This document shows, piece after piece, positions 53,487 to 62,224 of a stretch of DNA of 64,000 nt. The stretch is from the NCBI RefSeq assembly GCF_020178975.1, contig NZ_JAHXBU010000007.1, positions 1 to 64,000 on the forward strand. The letters are read 5' to 3'. Numbering within the stretch: the stretch's first letter is position 1; every line of letters begins with the position of its first letter. Position numbers and translations under genes: made by a program. The DNA comes from Cesiribacter sp. SM1. GTDB lineage: Bacteria; Bacteroidota; Bacteroidia; Cytophagales; Cyclobacteriaceae. The notes under the pieces are model-generated. The model was not told the origin of the DNA. It did not search any database and saw only the letters and a program-made list of their open reading frames with translations.

Positions 53487-54731
53487 CTAGCGCATTCTTT
53501 TTGCAATGTACTGCAGGCCTTCGGCCAGCAGGCCTACCTCTTCCAGTGTATTATAAACAGCAAAAGAGGCGCGGGCGGTTCCTTCTATGTTCAGGCGTTT
53601 CATCAGGGGCTGGGTGCAGTGGTGGCCGGTGCGTATGGCTATGCCACGGGCATCCAGCATCATGCCAACATCAAATGGATGAACACCATCCAGAATGAAA
53701 GAGGCTACACTTACCTTTTCCCGGGCAGTACCCACCAGTCTCAAACCTGGCACTTCCTGCAATAGCTCATGTGCTTTCTGGAGCAATTGCTGCTCATGGG
53801 CGGCTATGTTTGCCTTGCCAACCGATTCCACCCACTCCAGGGCGTAGCGGAAAGCAACAATATCGCTGATGTTGGGTGTACCTGCCTCGAACTTAAATGG
53901 AATGTCGTTGTAGGTGGTTCCCTCAAAAGTAACCTCCTTAATCATTTCACCACCACCCTGGTAGGGCGGCATAGCCTCCAGCAGGCGGCGCTTTCCATAG
54001 AGGATACCAGTGCCGGTAGGCCCGTACACCTTGTGGCCCGACATCACATAAAAGTCAGCATCCAGTGCCTGAACATCTACCTCCAGGTGAGAGGCTGCCT
54101 GGGCGCCATCGAGCAACACTACAGCGCCAACAGCATGGGCTTTCTGAATAATCTCTTTTACCGGGTTAACAGTACCCAAAGCATTGGAAGCATGAACCAC
54201 CGATACCAGCTTTGTTTTTTCGCTAAGGAGCTGCTCAAAGGCATCCATCTGCATTTCGCCGGCTTCGGTAACAGGTACTACCCGCAGGGTAGCACCTCTC
54301 TCCTGGCAAAGCATTTGCCAGGGTACAATATTGCTGTGGTGCTCCATGGCGGTAATGATGATCTCATCGCCGGCTTTTATATGGCTGCGGCCAAAGCTGC
54401 TTGCCACCAGGTTAATACCATCGGTACAACCTTTGGTAAAGATGATCTCCTGTGGTTCTGCTGCATTTACAAAACGCTGGGCAGCCTTGCGGGTAGCTTC
54501 AAAAGCAGTGGTAGCACGCTCGGCAAGGGTATGTACCCCCCGGTGAATGTTGCTGTTAAAGCCTGTATAATAATCATTGAGCGCATCCAGTACTACCTGT
54601 GGTTTTTGGGTAGTGGCAGCATTATCCATATACACCAGCTGGTGTTTGTTCACCTGCTGATGCAGCACCGGAAACTGCGCCCGTATTTGTTCTATATCAA
54701 AAGTAGTAGTGGTAGCGGCTTCTGTTTTCAT
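53487..54731 (-). CDS. sufS: Cysteine desulfurase SufS
   Basis: 414 residues, PLP-dependent. The PLP Lys234 is in MSGHKVYGPTGTGILYG, and the catalytic Cys372 is in IRTGHHCTQPLM. It removes sulfur from cysteine, forming a persulfide for SufE. The start overlaps sufD's stop by 4 nt (ATGA). Normal length for the SufS subgroup (short active-site loop). Confidence 0.96.
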   Translation of the reverse strand: MKTEAATTTTFDIEQIRAQFPVLHQQVNKHQLVYMDNAATTQKPQVVLDALNDYYTGFNSNIHRGVHTLAERATTAFEATRKAAQRFVNAAEPQEIIFTKGCTDGINLVASSFGRSHIKAGDEIIITAMEHHSNIVPWQMLCQERGATLRVVPVTEAGEMQMDAFEQLLSEKTKLVSVVHASNALGTVNPVKEIIQKAHAVGAVVLLDGAQAASHLEVDVQALDADFYVMSGHKVYGPTGTGILYGKRRLLEAMPPYQGGGEMIKEVTFEGTTYNDIPFKFEAGTPNISDIVAFRYALEWVESVGKANIAAHEQQLLQKAHELLQEVPGLRLVGTAREKVSVASFILDGVHPFDVGMMLDARGIAIRTGHHCTQPLMKRLNIEGTARASFAVYNTLEEVGLLAEGLQYIAKRMR

Positions 54732-56026
54732 AAGAATCTTGTTTCAAGCTTGTTGTTCACCAGCGCTAAAAAGTGCTGGCAAAGGGGCTCAATGTTTATG
54801 TGCTCGATGATATCGGCCGCAAAAGCATAGAGCAGCAGCGCCCTGGCTGCAGGCTCGTTTATACCACGCGAACGCAGGTAAAATACCTGCTCTTCGTCGA
54901 GTTGTCCGGTGGTGGCGCCATGTGAGCACTTTACATCATCGGCCCAAATCTCCAACTGCGGTTTGGTGTAGATAGTTGCATTTGGGGTGAGCAATATGTT
55001 TTTATTGCTCTGGAATGCATTTGTTTTCTGAGCAGCCTGCTGCACATAGATCTTACCATTGAACACGCCCGTAGAGCCATCGTCCATAATGCCCTTGTAC
55101 AGTTCATTGCTGGTGCTGTTGGGCTGGCGGTGGTCCATCAGGGTATGGTTGTCTACATGTTGCTTGCCGTGCAGCATGTACAGGCCGTACATATCGGTGT
55201 GGCAGCCGGAGCCATTTTGCGCTACATTCAGGTTATTGCGCACAATGCGGCCACCCAGGGTAAGTACGGTGCTGCTAAAGCGGCTGTTAGGCGCCTGCTG
55301 TACCTCGGTAGTATTTACCTGCAGTGCCAGATCGCTTTCGGTCTGCACCTTAAAGTAATCCAGCTGGGCACCATCGGCAACATCTACCTCTGTAAGTACA
55401 TTCAGGAAGCTGGTGTTATCGCCAATAGAGTTATATACCTCCACCACGCTGGCCTGTGCATGGCGGCCAATGCTGATGAAGTTACGGGGCATGGCGGCAG
55501 TTATACCTCCGCGGCTGTCTGACTGAAAGTGCAGCACCACCGGAAGGCCTACCACTGCTTTAGCCGGAATTTCGATATAAGCACCTTCTTGCGAGAAGGC
55601 TGTATTCAGGGCAACAAAAGCGTCCTTTTCGGGCTGTGCCACTTTGCCAATCACATCTTCAGATACTTCTGACAGCGGGCGGATACGTATTTCGCTCTCC
55701 GGGCTGATGATGCTGCTGGCTTCGGGGCTGAAGTGGCCGTTGATAAAAACCAGGCGGTTAGCTTCCAGTCCTGAAAAGAAAAAGCTTTTGGCTTCTGCTT
55801 CTGAAAGGGTTGGCAGGGCCACTGCAAAACCATCGCTGAACTCTTTTTCAAGTGCTTTTACAATGGGAGTATAGCGATACTCCTCATGCTTGGGGTGGGG
55901 CAGGCCCAGGGTACCAAAAGCCTGTATACCCCGCTTACGCAACTCATTCAGGAACTTATTGGTACCCTCCTTAGCGCTAAGCTTATTTTGTATGCTTTGT
56001 GTAAACGTTTCGGTTTGCTGGTTCAT
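54728..56026 (-). CDS. sufD: Fe-S assembly protein SufD
   Basis: 432 residues with the SufB/SufD beta-helix (for example RIVRNNLNVAQNGSGCHTDMYGLYMLHGKQHVDNHTLMDHRQPNSTSNELYKGIMDDGSTGVFNGKI). Forms the SufBCD scaffold with SufB and the SufC ATPase. The final GATTGQLDEEQVFYLRSRGINEPAARALLLYAFA is the family C terminus. A 101-nt gap follows sufC. Confidence 0.94.
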   Translation of the reverse strand: MNQQTETFTQSIQNKLSAKEGTNKFLNELRKRGIQAFGTLGLPHPKHEEYRYTPIVKALEKEFSDGFAVALPTLSEAEAKSFFFSGLEANRLVFINGHFSPEASSIISPESEIRIRPLSEVSEDVIGKVAQPEKDAFVALNTAFSQEGAYIEIPAKAVVGLPVVLHFQSDSRGGITAAMPRNFISIGRHAQASVVEVYNSIGDNTSFLNVLTEVDVADGAQLDYFKVQTESDLALQVNTTEVQQAPNSRFSSTVLTLGGRIVRNNLNVAQNGSGCHTDMYGLYMLHGKQHVDNHTLMDHRQPNSTSNELYKGIMDDGSTGVFNGKIYVQQAAQKTNAFQSNKNILLTPNATIYTKPQLEIWADDVKCSHGATTGQLDEEQVFYLRSRGINEPAARALLLYAFAADIIEHINIEPLCQHFLALVNNKLETRFL

Positions 56027-56088
56027 GATTAATTAGAACAGGTGAACAAAAGAGATAAAGCGAAAGCTACAAGAGCCTTAAACTCTTG

Positions 56089-56138
56089 CTTTTACCGGTA
56101 CTTTGAGCACCGGCTTTTACCGGTGCTTTAGGCACCGG
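56089..56138. repeat. 25-bp tandem duplication at the sufC stop
   Basis: Two adjacent imperfect copies of a 25-bp unit (56089-56113 and 56114-56138; 22 of 25 identical) span the sufC stop codon at 56128-56130. Each unit contains the inverted pair CCGGT/ACCGG. Confidence 0.7.
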
Positions 56139-56889
56139 CTTCTACTTCGGCTTTAATCCAGTCGTAGCCTTTTTCTTCAAGCTCCATGGCCAGTTCTTTG
56201 GTGCCTGTTTTAACAATGCGGCCTTTGTAGAGCACATGCACGTAATCTGGTACTATATAATCCAGCAGGCGCTGGTAGTGTGTTACCACAATCACTGCAT
56301 TGTCTTTGCTGCGCAGCTTGTTTACGCCATTGGCAACAATACGAAGGGCATCAATATCCAGGCCCGAATCGGTTTCGTCCAGTATTGCCAGCTGTGGTTC
56401 CAGCATGGCCATCTGGAAAATTTCATTTCTTTTTTTCTCGCCACCGGAGAAGCCTTCGTTCAGCGAACGGTTCAGCAGGCTCTGGCTCATTTCTACCAGT
56501 TTCATTTTTTCCTTCATGATCTTGAGGAAAGAAACGGCATCCAGTGGCTCAAGCCCCCGGTGTTCGCGTACCTGGTTAACAGCAGTTTTAAGGAAGTTAG
56601 TGGTGCTTACGCCAGGAATCTCTACGGGGTACTGGAATGCCAGGAACACCCCTTCGCGGGCACGATCTTCGGGTGCCATGTCTAGCAGATCTTTGCCATT
56701 GAAGGTGGCAGAACCACCGGTTACTTCAAATTCTTCGCGTCCGGCAAGCACAGAGGCCAGGGTGCTTTTGCCACTACCGTTTGGGCCCATAATGGCATGT
56801 ATTTCGCCGGCTTTTACTTCAAGGTTAATGCCTTTAAGGATTTCTTTGCCGTCGATGGTGGCCTGCAGGTTATTTATGTTGAGTAACAT
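56128..56889 (-). CDS. sufC: Fe-S assembly ATPase SufC
   Basis: 253 residues. Walker A MGPNGSGKSTLAS, signature GFSGGEKKRNEIFQM and Walker B AILDETDSGLDID. SufC energises the SufBCD scaffold. Its C terminus lies in a 25-bp tandem repeat, so the last residues may differ among strains. The 185-nt upstream gap from sufB contains a hairpin with a T run. Confidence 0.97.
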   Translation of the reverse strand: MLLNINNLQATIDGKEILKGINLEVKAGEIHAIMGPNGSGKSTLASVLAGREEFEVTGGSATFNGKDLLDMAPEDRAREGVFLAFQYPVEIPGVSTTNFLKTAVNQVREHRGLEPLDAVSFLKIMKEKMKLVEMSQSLLNRSLNEGFSGGEKKRNEIFQMAMLEPQLAILDETDSGLDIDALRIVANGVNKLRSKDNAVIVVTHYQRLLDYIVPDYVHVLYKGRIVKTGTKELAMELEEKGYDWIKAEVEAGA

Positions 56890-57022
56890 ATTATTTGTAG
56901 GAATGTGCGTTTAAAAACAGCTTATTCTTTGGTTGATATAGAGCTCAGTCTGATGGTCTGAAAAAAAGAGAAGTCGGAATACTTTATTTTGTTTTCTGTA
57001 AAAGCCAGGGTCTATAAAAATA

Positions 57023-57055
57023 GGAACCATGCACACTGGCAGCATGCATGGTTCC
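57023..57055 (-). terminator. Hairpin with T run between sufB and sufC
   Basis: GGAACCATGC (57023-57032) pairs with GCATGGTTCC (57046-57055); on the minus strand TATTTTTATAG follows. It could attenuate transcription from sufB into sufCDSE. Confidence 0.55.
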
Positions 57056-57074
57056 GTGTAAGGCTTTTTATGGT

Positions 57075-58520
57075 TTAGCCTACGCTGCCTTCCAGCGTTA
57101 GCGCCAACAGCTTTTGTGCCTCCACGGCAAACTCCATGGGTAGCTGATTCAGTACTTCTTTGGCATAGCCATTAACAATAAGGGCTACGGCATCTTCGGT
57201 ATCGATACCCCGCTGGTTGCAGTAGAAGATCTGGTCTTCGCCAATCTTAGAGGTGGTAGCCTCATGTTCTACTTTAGCCGTTGGGTTTTCCACTTCAATA
57301 TAAGGGAAGGTATGCGCACCGCATTTATCTCCCATCAGCAGTGAATCACACTGGCTGAAGTTACGGGCACCTTCTGCACGCTTCATAATCTGTACCAGTC
57401 CGCGGTAGCTGTTCTGGCTCCTTCCGGCAGAGATACCTTTGCTCACAATGCGGCTCTTGGTGTTTTTGCCGATGTGGATCATTTTGGTACCGGTATCGGC
57501 CTGCTGGTAATTATTGGTTACCGCTACGGAGTAAAACTCGCCAACAGAATGGTCGCCTTTCAGAATACAGCTTGGGTACTTCCAGGTAACGGCAGAGCCG
57601 GTTTCTACCTGGGTCCAGCTGATCTTGGCATAGTCGCCGGCGCAGATGCCGCGTTTGGTTACAAAGTTATAAATACCACCCTTGCCATTTTTATCGCCGG
57701 GGTACCAGTTTTGTACGGTAGAGTATTTTACCTCTGCGCTTTTAGCAGCATAAATTTCTACTACGGCTGCGTGTAGCTGGTTTTCATCGCGCTGCGGTGC
57801 AGTACAGCCTTCCAGATAGCTTACATAGCTTCCTTCGTCGGCCACAATAAGGGTACGTTCAAACTGGCCGGTATTGGCAGCATTGATACGGAAGTAAGTG
57901 CTAAGTTCCATAGGGCAGCGTACGCCTTTTGGAATATAGCAGAAAGAGCCATCCGAGAACACAGCCGAGTTAAGGGCTGCGTAGTAATTATCGTTGGCAG
58001 GCACTACAGTGCCCAGGTACTTGCGTACAAGCTCAGGGTGTTCTTTAACGGCTTCGCTGAAGCTCATAAAGATGATACCAAGCTCGCCCAGCTTTGCTTT
58101 AAAGGTGGTGGCTACAGATACAGAGTCAATTACCGCATCTACGGCTACACCGGTCAGGCGTTTCTGTTCTTCCAGGGAAATACCCAGCCTTTTAAAAGTA
58201 TCCAGCAGTTCAGGATCTATCTCGTCGAGGCTCTTGGCAGTAGCCTTTTTCTTTGGGGCCGAAAAATAGATGATGTCCTGAAAGTCTACCTTAGGGTATC
58301 TCACGTTAGGCCACTTTGGTTCCTTCATGGTGAGCCACTGGCGGTAAGCCTTCAGGCGCCATTCCAGCAACCACTCGGGTTCCTCTTTTTTAGCTGAAAT
58401 AAAGCGGACAATATCTTCGCTCAGTCCTTTAGGAGCTGACTCGTTTTCTATCTTGGTCTCCCAACCCCACTTGTATTCCGAGTTGGTGATCGACTCGAGA
58501 ATATCGGTGTCTTTAGCCAT
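57075..58520 (-). CDS. sufB: Fe-S assembly scaffold SufB
   Basis: 481 residues. First gene of the suf run. [64 protein letters not shown] and the late [25 protein letters not shown]-type region (here [20 protein letters not shown]) are the SufB signatures. Builds nascent Fe-S clusters with SufC and SufD. A -7 promoter element lies 36 nt upstream. Confidence 0.97.
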   Translation of the reverse strand: MAKDTDILESITNSEYKWGWETKIENESAPKGLSEDIVRFISAKKEEPEWLLEWRLKAYRQWLTMKEPKWPNVRYPKVDFQDIIYFSAPKKKATAKSLDEIDPELLDTFKRLGISLEEQKRLTGVAVDAVIDSVSVATTFKAKLGELGIIFMSFSEAVKEHPELVRKYLGTVVPANDNYYAALNSAVFSDGSFCYIPKGVRCPMELSTYFRINAANTGQFERTLIVADEGSYVSYLEGCTAPQRDENQLHAAVVEIYAAKSAEVKYSTVQNWYPGDKNGKGGIYNFVTKRGICAGDYAKISWTQVETGSAVTWKYPSCILKGDHSVGEFYSVAVTNNYQQADTGTKMIHIGKNTKSRIVSKGISAGRSQNSYRGLVQIMKRAEGARNFSQCDSLLMGDKCGAHTFPYIEVENPTAKVEHEATTSKIGEDQIFYCNQRGIDTEDAVALIVNGYAKEVLNQLPMEFAVEAQKLLALTLEGSVG

Positions 58521-58555
58521 AAATGGTGTTGTTTGGAATTGTTCTAAATTAGTTA

Positions 58556-58563
58556 CAAATGTA
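58556..58563 (-). promoter_or_regulatory. Candidate -7 element of the sufB promoter
   Basis: Minus-strand TACATTTG matches TAnnTTTG and lies 36 nt before the sufB start. No correctly spaced TTG (-33) is visible; no IscR-like or other regulator site was recognised. Confidence 0.4.
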
Positions 58564-58727
58564 TAACAGAATTCCCAATTTTATGTTCCTCTAACTCCTT
58601 TTATTTAGCCGGAAAGGCTCAAAAAATTGATTTTCAGCCATTTAAAATTTGGGGTAGAGGCCCTTGCCGTAGCATTTTCAATTGCTATAGCAGTATAGAA
58701 AAATTCTATATAAAATGCTCCCTTTGG

Positions 58728-59204
58728 CTACTGCAGCAGCTGGTCCAGCTGTATGGTTCGCTGTACTCTTTCTTCAAGGGAAATTATGCTTTCTGTTCTT
58801 TCCACGCCATCGATGGTTTGAATCTTATCGTGTAGCACCTGCCGTAGGTGATTGGTGTCGCGGCAGTAAATACGCACAAACATACTATAAGGTCCGGTAG
58901 TGTAATTCAGGCTCACTACTTCGGGGATCTTTTCCAGCTTGGCGGCAACATCATCATAAAAAGAGCTTTTCTGCAGAAAGATGCCCAGGAAAGCTGTAAT
59001 GTCAAAACCCAGTTTGCCATAGTCGATCTTAAGGGTTGCACCTTGTACAACGCCCATTTCTTCAAGCTTGCGCATGCGCACATGCACGGTACCACCTGAT
59101 ACAAAGACCTTTTTAGCTATTTCAGTATAGGGAATTTTAGCGTCTTCGGAGAGTAAAGCCAATATCTTCAGATCTATACTATCAATCTCATAATTTTTAG
59201 ACAT
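58728..59204 (-). CDS. Lrp/AsnC-family transcriptional regulator
   Basis: 158 residues. The N-terminal helix-turn-helix is IDLKILALLSEDAKIPYTEIAKKVFVSGGTVHVRMRKLEEMGVVQG (about 9-54) and the RAM ligand domain follows (ITAFLGIFLQ, VVSLNYTTGPYSMFVRIYCRD). It senses an amino acid or related metabolite. Divergent from the tRNA-like RNA gene and close to the fadD transcript; neither is a known target. Confidence 0.94.
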   Translation of the reverse strand: MSKNYEIDSIDLKILALLSEDAKIPYTEIAKKVFVSGGTVHVRMRKLEEMGVVQGATLKIDYGKLGFDITAFLGIFLQKSSFYDDVAAKLEKIPEVVSLNYTTGPYSMFVRIYCRDTNHLRQVLHDKIQTIDGVERTESIISLEERVQRTIQLDQLLQ

Positions 59205-59360
59205 ATCTCGGCGAGTGTTTTAATTCATTTATAACAGACGATGTGTAAAAATAAAAAGATTGTAATAATTCAGAAATATTTTTAACTAATTTTTATTAAT
59301 CGCGTAATTTTTAATAGTTTTACATCAGTGAATGACACGAAAAACATTCACAACCGATAC

Positions 59361-59482
59361 TGTAAGGTGATGAAACTGGCAGACATGCCCTCCGGTCTCG
59401 AGGGTGGAGGAAAGGGATAAATCATTAGTACCACGGTACTTTTGCCTAACCGCTCCGTGGAGGTTCGACTCCTTCCCTTACA
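59361..59482 (+). tRNA. Class-II tRNA-like RNA gene with aberrant anticodon loop
   Basis: A free-standing RNA gene. The 7-bp acceptor stem TGTAAGG/CCTTACA (59361-59367 with 59476-59482) is perfect, extendable by C59360-G59483. The D arm ATG/CAT (59370-59372 with 59384-59386) holds a Leu-like loop with GG. The T arm GGAGG/CCTTC holds the canonical loop TTCGACT (59464-59470). The anticodon stem CCCTC/GAGGG (59388-59392 with 59400-59404) closes the loop CGGTCTC: position 33 is G, not U, and the formal anticodon is GTC. The variable region is 54 nt with stems GGAG/CTCC and AGTAC/GTACT. A terminator follows. Decoding ability is doubtful. Confidence 0.55.
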
Positions 59483-59507
59483 GCTTAGAAAGATGGTTAA
59501 CAATCAA

Positions 59508-59540
59508 AAGCCTGTCCTGTTCTCGGGGCAGGCTTTTTTG
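59508..59540 (+). terminator. Terminator of the tRNA-like RNA gene
   Basis: AAGCCTG-CC (59508-59517) pairs with GG-CAGGCTT (to 59535), followed by a T run. Confidence 0.75.
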
Positions 59541-59673
59541 TTTTAAGGCTTTTTTAGCGAGTGTGTTATTTTTTGAAGGTACCGTGTAACACAAAAGTTT
59601 TAGACGAGTTATTAGTTTAAATCGTTTGAAAACGTATTTTTACAAGTGAACGTCAAAAATTCCCGACTCTATT

Positions 59674-61353
59674 ATGGCCACTTTCCCCTGGTTTAAAAAA
59701 TATCCCAAAGTAGTATCACAGACAGTTAATCCGGATCAGTTTCCTCATATACCGGCAATGTTGGAACATGCCTTTAAACAGCATGCCGGGCGTACAGCCT
59801 ACATCAATATGGGCAAGGCGATGACCTTCAGGGAGGTAGATGAGCTTTCAAAAGCATTTGCTGCCTACCTGCAGAACCGTCTGAACCTGCAGCAGGGTGA
59901 TCGTATTGCTATTCAGATGCCAAACTGCCTGCAGTATTCTGTGGCCCTTTACGGGGCGCTTCGTGCAGGGTTGATCGTGGTGAACACCAATCCCTTATAT
60001 ACACCCCGTGAAATGAAGCACCAGTTTAACGATGCAGGGGTTAAGGCGGTGCTTGTTATCAACATGTTTGCTCATAACCTGCAGAAAATACTGCCGGAAA
60101 CCGGGATCAAGCATGTTATGATAACGGGCCTGGGAGATATGATAGGCGGAATTAAAGGTTGGGTAGTTAATTTTGTTGTAAAGAAGATTAAGAAGATGGT
60201 GCCTGCCTATGATTTACCCCAGGCAGTACAGTTTAATGATATCCTGTCTGAAGGCAGAAAGCTTAGCTTTAAAGCACCAGACATCAAACCTGATGATATA
60301 GCATTTCTGCAGTATACGGGTGGCACTACAGGGGTAGCCAAAGGTGCCATGTTAACCCATCGGAATATGGTGGCCCATACCATTCAGGTGCACGAATGGT
60401 TTCAGCCCATGCTGGAAAAGGGCAAGCAGGAGTATATGGTAACGGCAATTCCGCTCTACCACATTTTTGCACTTGCGGTGAACGGTATTTTCATGACTTA
60501 CATCGGTGCAAGATGCCTGCTCATTACTAACCCGCGTGATATGAAGGCTTTTATCAAAGACCTTAAACGGGAGCCAATTACCATGATCACGGGCGTAAAC
60601 ACCCTGTACAATGGGCTGCTCAACCAGCCCGATTTTGCGGGTGTGGATTTCAGTAAACTTAAGGCGTCGATTGGTGGAGGTATGGCAGTTCAGAAGGCTG
60701 TTGCAGAGCGCTGGAAAGAATTAACCGGGGTGGCGCTGGTAGAGGGCTATGGCCTAAGCGAAACCTCTCCGGTACTTTGTGTGAACCCGCTGGATGGAAC
60801 AGAACGCCCGGGAACCATTGGCGTGCCAATACCAAATACTGAAGTAGGCATTTTTGATGAAGCAGGCAATAAACTGCCTGCCGGAGAGCCCGGAGAGGTT
60901 TGTGCAAGGGGGCCGCAGGTGATGAAAGGCTACTGGAACAGGGAGGATGAAACACGTAAGGTGTTTATGGATGACTGGTTCAAGACGGGGGATATTGGCA
61001 TCATGGAGCCAGATGGCTTCTTCAGGATCGTAGATCGTAAGAAGGATATGATCAATGTATCGGGCTTTAATGTATACCCGAACGAAATAGAAGATGTAAT
61101 TGCCATGCACCCCAAAGTACTTGAAGTTGCAGCCATTGGTGTTCCCGACTCCAGAACTACCGAAACTGTTAAAGTGTGCGTGGTAAAAAAAGACAGCAGT
61201 TTAACGGAAGAGGAACTGATTGCATACTGCCGCCAGAATCTTACCAATTATAAGTTACCGAGGATTGTTGAATTCAGGGATGAGCTTCCTAAATCCAATG
61301 TGGGTAAAATAATCAGGAGAATGCTGCGGGAAGAAACAAATGTACAAGCATAG
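59674..61353 (+). CDS. fadD: Long-chain fatty acid-CoA ligase
   Basis: 559 residues. The AMP-binding motif YTGGTTGVAKGAMLTHRN (about 211-228) and the later VEGYGLSETSPV, GVPIPNTEVGIFDE, GDIGIMEPDGFFRIVDRKKDMINVSGFNVYPNEIEDV and PKSNVGKIIRRMLRE are acyl-adenylate ligase features. It activates fatty acids for beta-oxidation or phospholipid synthesis at the membrane. A short palindrome CGTTTGAAAACG (59623-59634) in the leader may be a FadR/TetR-type site. Terminator follows closely. Confidence 0.94.
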   Translation: MATFPWFKKYPKVVSQTVNPDQFPHIPAMLEHAFKQHAGRTAYINMGKAMTFREVDELSKAFAAYLQNRLNLQQGDRIAIQMPNCLQYSVALYGALRAGLIVVNTNPLYTPREMKHQFNDAGVKAVLVINMFAHNLQKILPETGIKHVMITGLGDMIGGIKGWVVNFVVKKIKKMVPAYDLPQAVQFNDILSEGRKLSFKAPDIKPDDIAFLQYTGGTTGVAKGAMLTHRNMVAHTIQVHEWFQPMLEKGKQEYMVTAIPLYHIFALAVNGIFMTYIGARCLLITNPRDMKAFIKDLKREPITMITGVNTLYNGLLNQPDFAGVDFSKLKASIGGGMAVQKAVAERWKELTGVALVEGYGLSETSPVLCVNPLDGTERPGTIGVPIPNTEVGIFDEAGNKLPAGEPGEVCARGPQVMKGYWNREDETRKVFMDDWFKTGDIGIMEPDGFFRIVDRKKDMINVSGFNVYPNEIEDVIAMHPKVLEVAAIGVPDSRTTETVKVCVVKKDSSLTEEELIAYCRQNLTNYKLPRIVEFRDELPKSNVGKIIRRMLREETNVQA

Positions 61354-61370
61354 CAGTACAATAAGAATAG

Positions 61371-61394
61371 AGCCGGCCAGCAGCCGGCTTTTTT
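61371..61394 (+). terminator. Terminator of fadD
   Basis: AGCCGGC (61371-61377) pairs with GCCGGCT (61383-61389), then T. Confidence 0.8.
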
Positions 61395-61569
61395 ATGTTC
61401 GGGCAATTAGTAAAGCAAGGGCTGGCAACTGCTGTTTAATTCAGATCAGCACAAATTAGGTGATAACAGAAATCAGCAGGTAACACAAGCAAAGCTGTGC
61501 ACATAAACAATTGCTTGTATAGCAGCGTTAAACTATAGGTGAATACTTTTAACTAAAACCCTATTTTTT

Positions 61570-62067
61570 ATGGAAAGCTACTTGCAGACAAAAACCGTTC
61601 AGGATCTGATTAAAAAGATCGAAAATATAGAAATCTGTATGTTCAGTACAGTAGAAGCCGACGGCAGCATTGCCAGCAGGCCTATGTCGACCAGGCAGAT
61701 TGAACCGGATGGTACCCTCTGGTTTTACACCAACGAGCACTCACTTAAGGCCGATGAAGTAAGGCAGTATGACCATGTAAACCTCGCGTATGCTGATATC
61801 GGCAACCAGCTGTACGTATCAGTATCAGGTACTGGCGAGCTGGTAACTGACCGTGCAATGGTGCAGAAACTGTGGAGCCCTGTATTGCAGGCATGGTTTC
61901 CGCGTGGCCTCGAAGATCCGGACCTGGCGCTCATTAGGGTAATACCACATGCTGCCGAATACTGGAATGCATCATCGAACAAAATGCAGCAGATCTTCAA
62001 AATTGCCCAGGCCATTATGAAGGGTAAGCAGTATCAGGGCGGTGAGCACGGTAAGATCATGATGTAA
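61570..62067 (+). CDS. Pyridoxamine 5'-phosphate oxidase-like (general stress protein 26-type) protein
   Basis: 165 residues. Split beta-barrel flavin-binding fold: EICMFSTVEADGSIASRPMSTRQIEPDGTLWFYTNEHSLKADEVRQYDHVNLAY then SVSGTGELVTDRAMVQKLW and GLEDPDLALIRVIPHAAEYWNASSNKM. Related to Bacillus general stress protein 26, which binds FMN or FAD. True pyridoxine phosphate oxidation is unlikely. Monocistronic with its own terminator. Confidence 0.85.
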   Translation: MESYLQTKTVQDLIKKIENIEICMFSTVEADGSIASRPMSTRQIEPDGTLWFYTNEHSLKADEVRQYDHVNLAYADIGNQLYVSVSGTGELVTDRAMVQKLWSPVLQAWFPRGLEDPDLALIRVIPHAAEYWNASSNKMQQIFKIAQAIMKGKQYQGGEHGKIMM

Positions 62068-62104
62068 GTGATCATCCTCTTTCTCTTTCATAAGAAACAT
62101 AAAA

Positions 62105-62136
62105 AAACCTGCTGAATGCCAGCAGGTTTTTTTATG
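62105..62136 (+). terminator. Terminator of the PNPOx-like gene
   Basis: AAACCTGCTG (62105-62114) pairs with CAGCAGGTTT (62120-62129), then T. Confidence 0.85.
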
Positions 62137-62173
62137 CATGTATGTTTATGTACATCTGGTGAGGCAACAAAAA

Positions 62174-62202
62174 AAAGCCATCTGTTTTTAGCAGAAGGCT
62201 TT
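62174..62202 (-). terminator. Terminator of the OmpA-family gene
   Basis: AAAGCC (62174-62179) and GGCTTT (62197-62202), extended by TCTG/CAGA; minus strand continues with eight T. Confidence 0.7.
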
Positions 62203-62224
62203 CCTATCAGTATTGTCTTGATTA

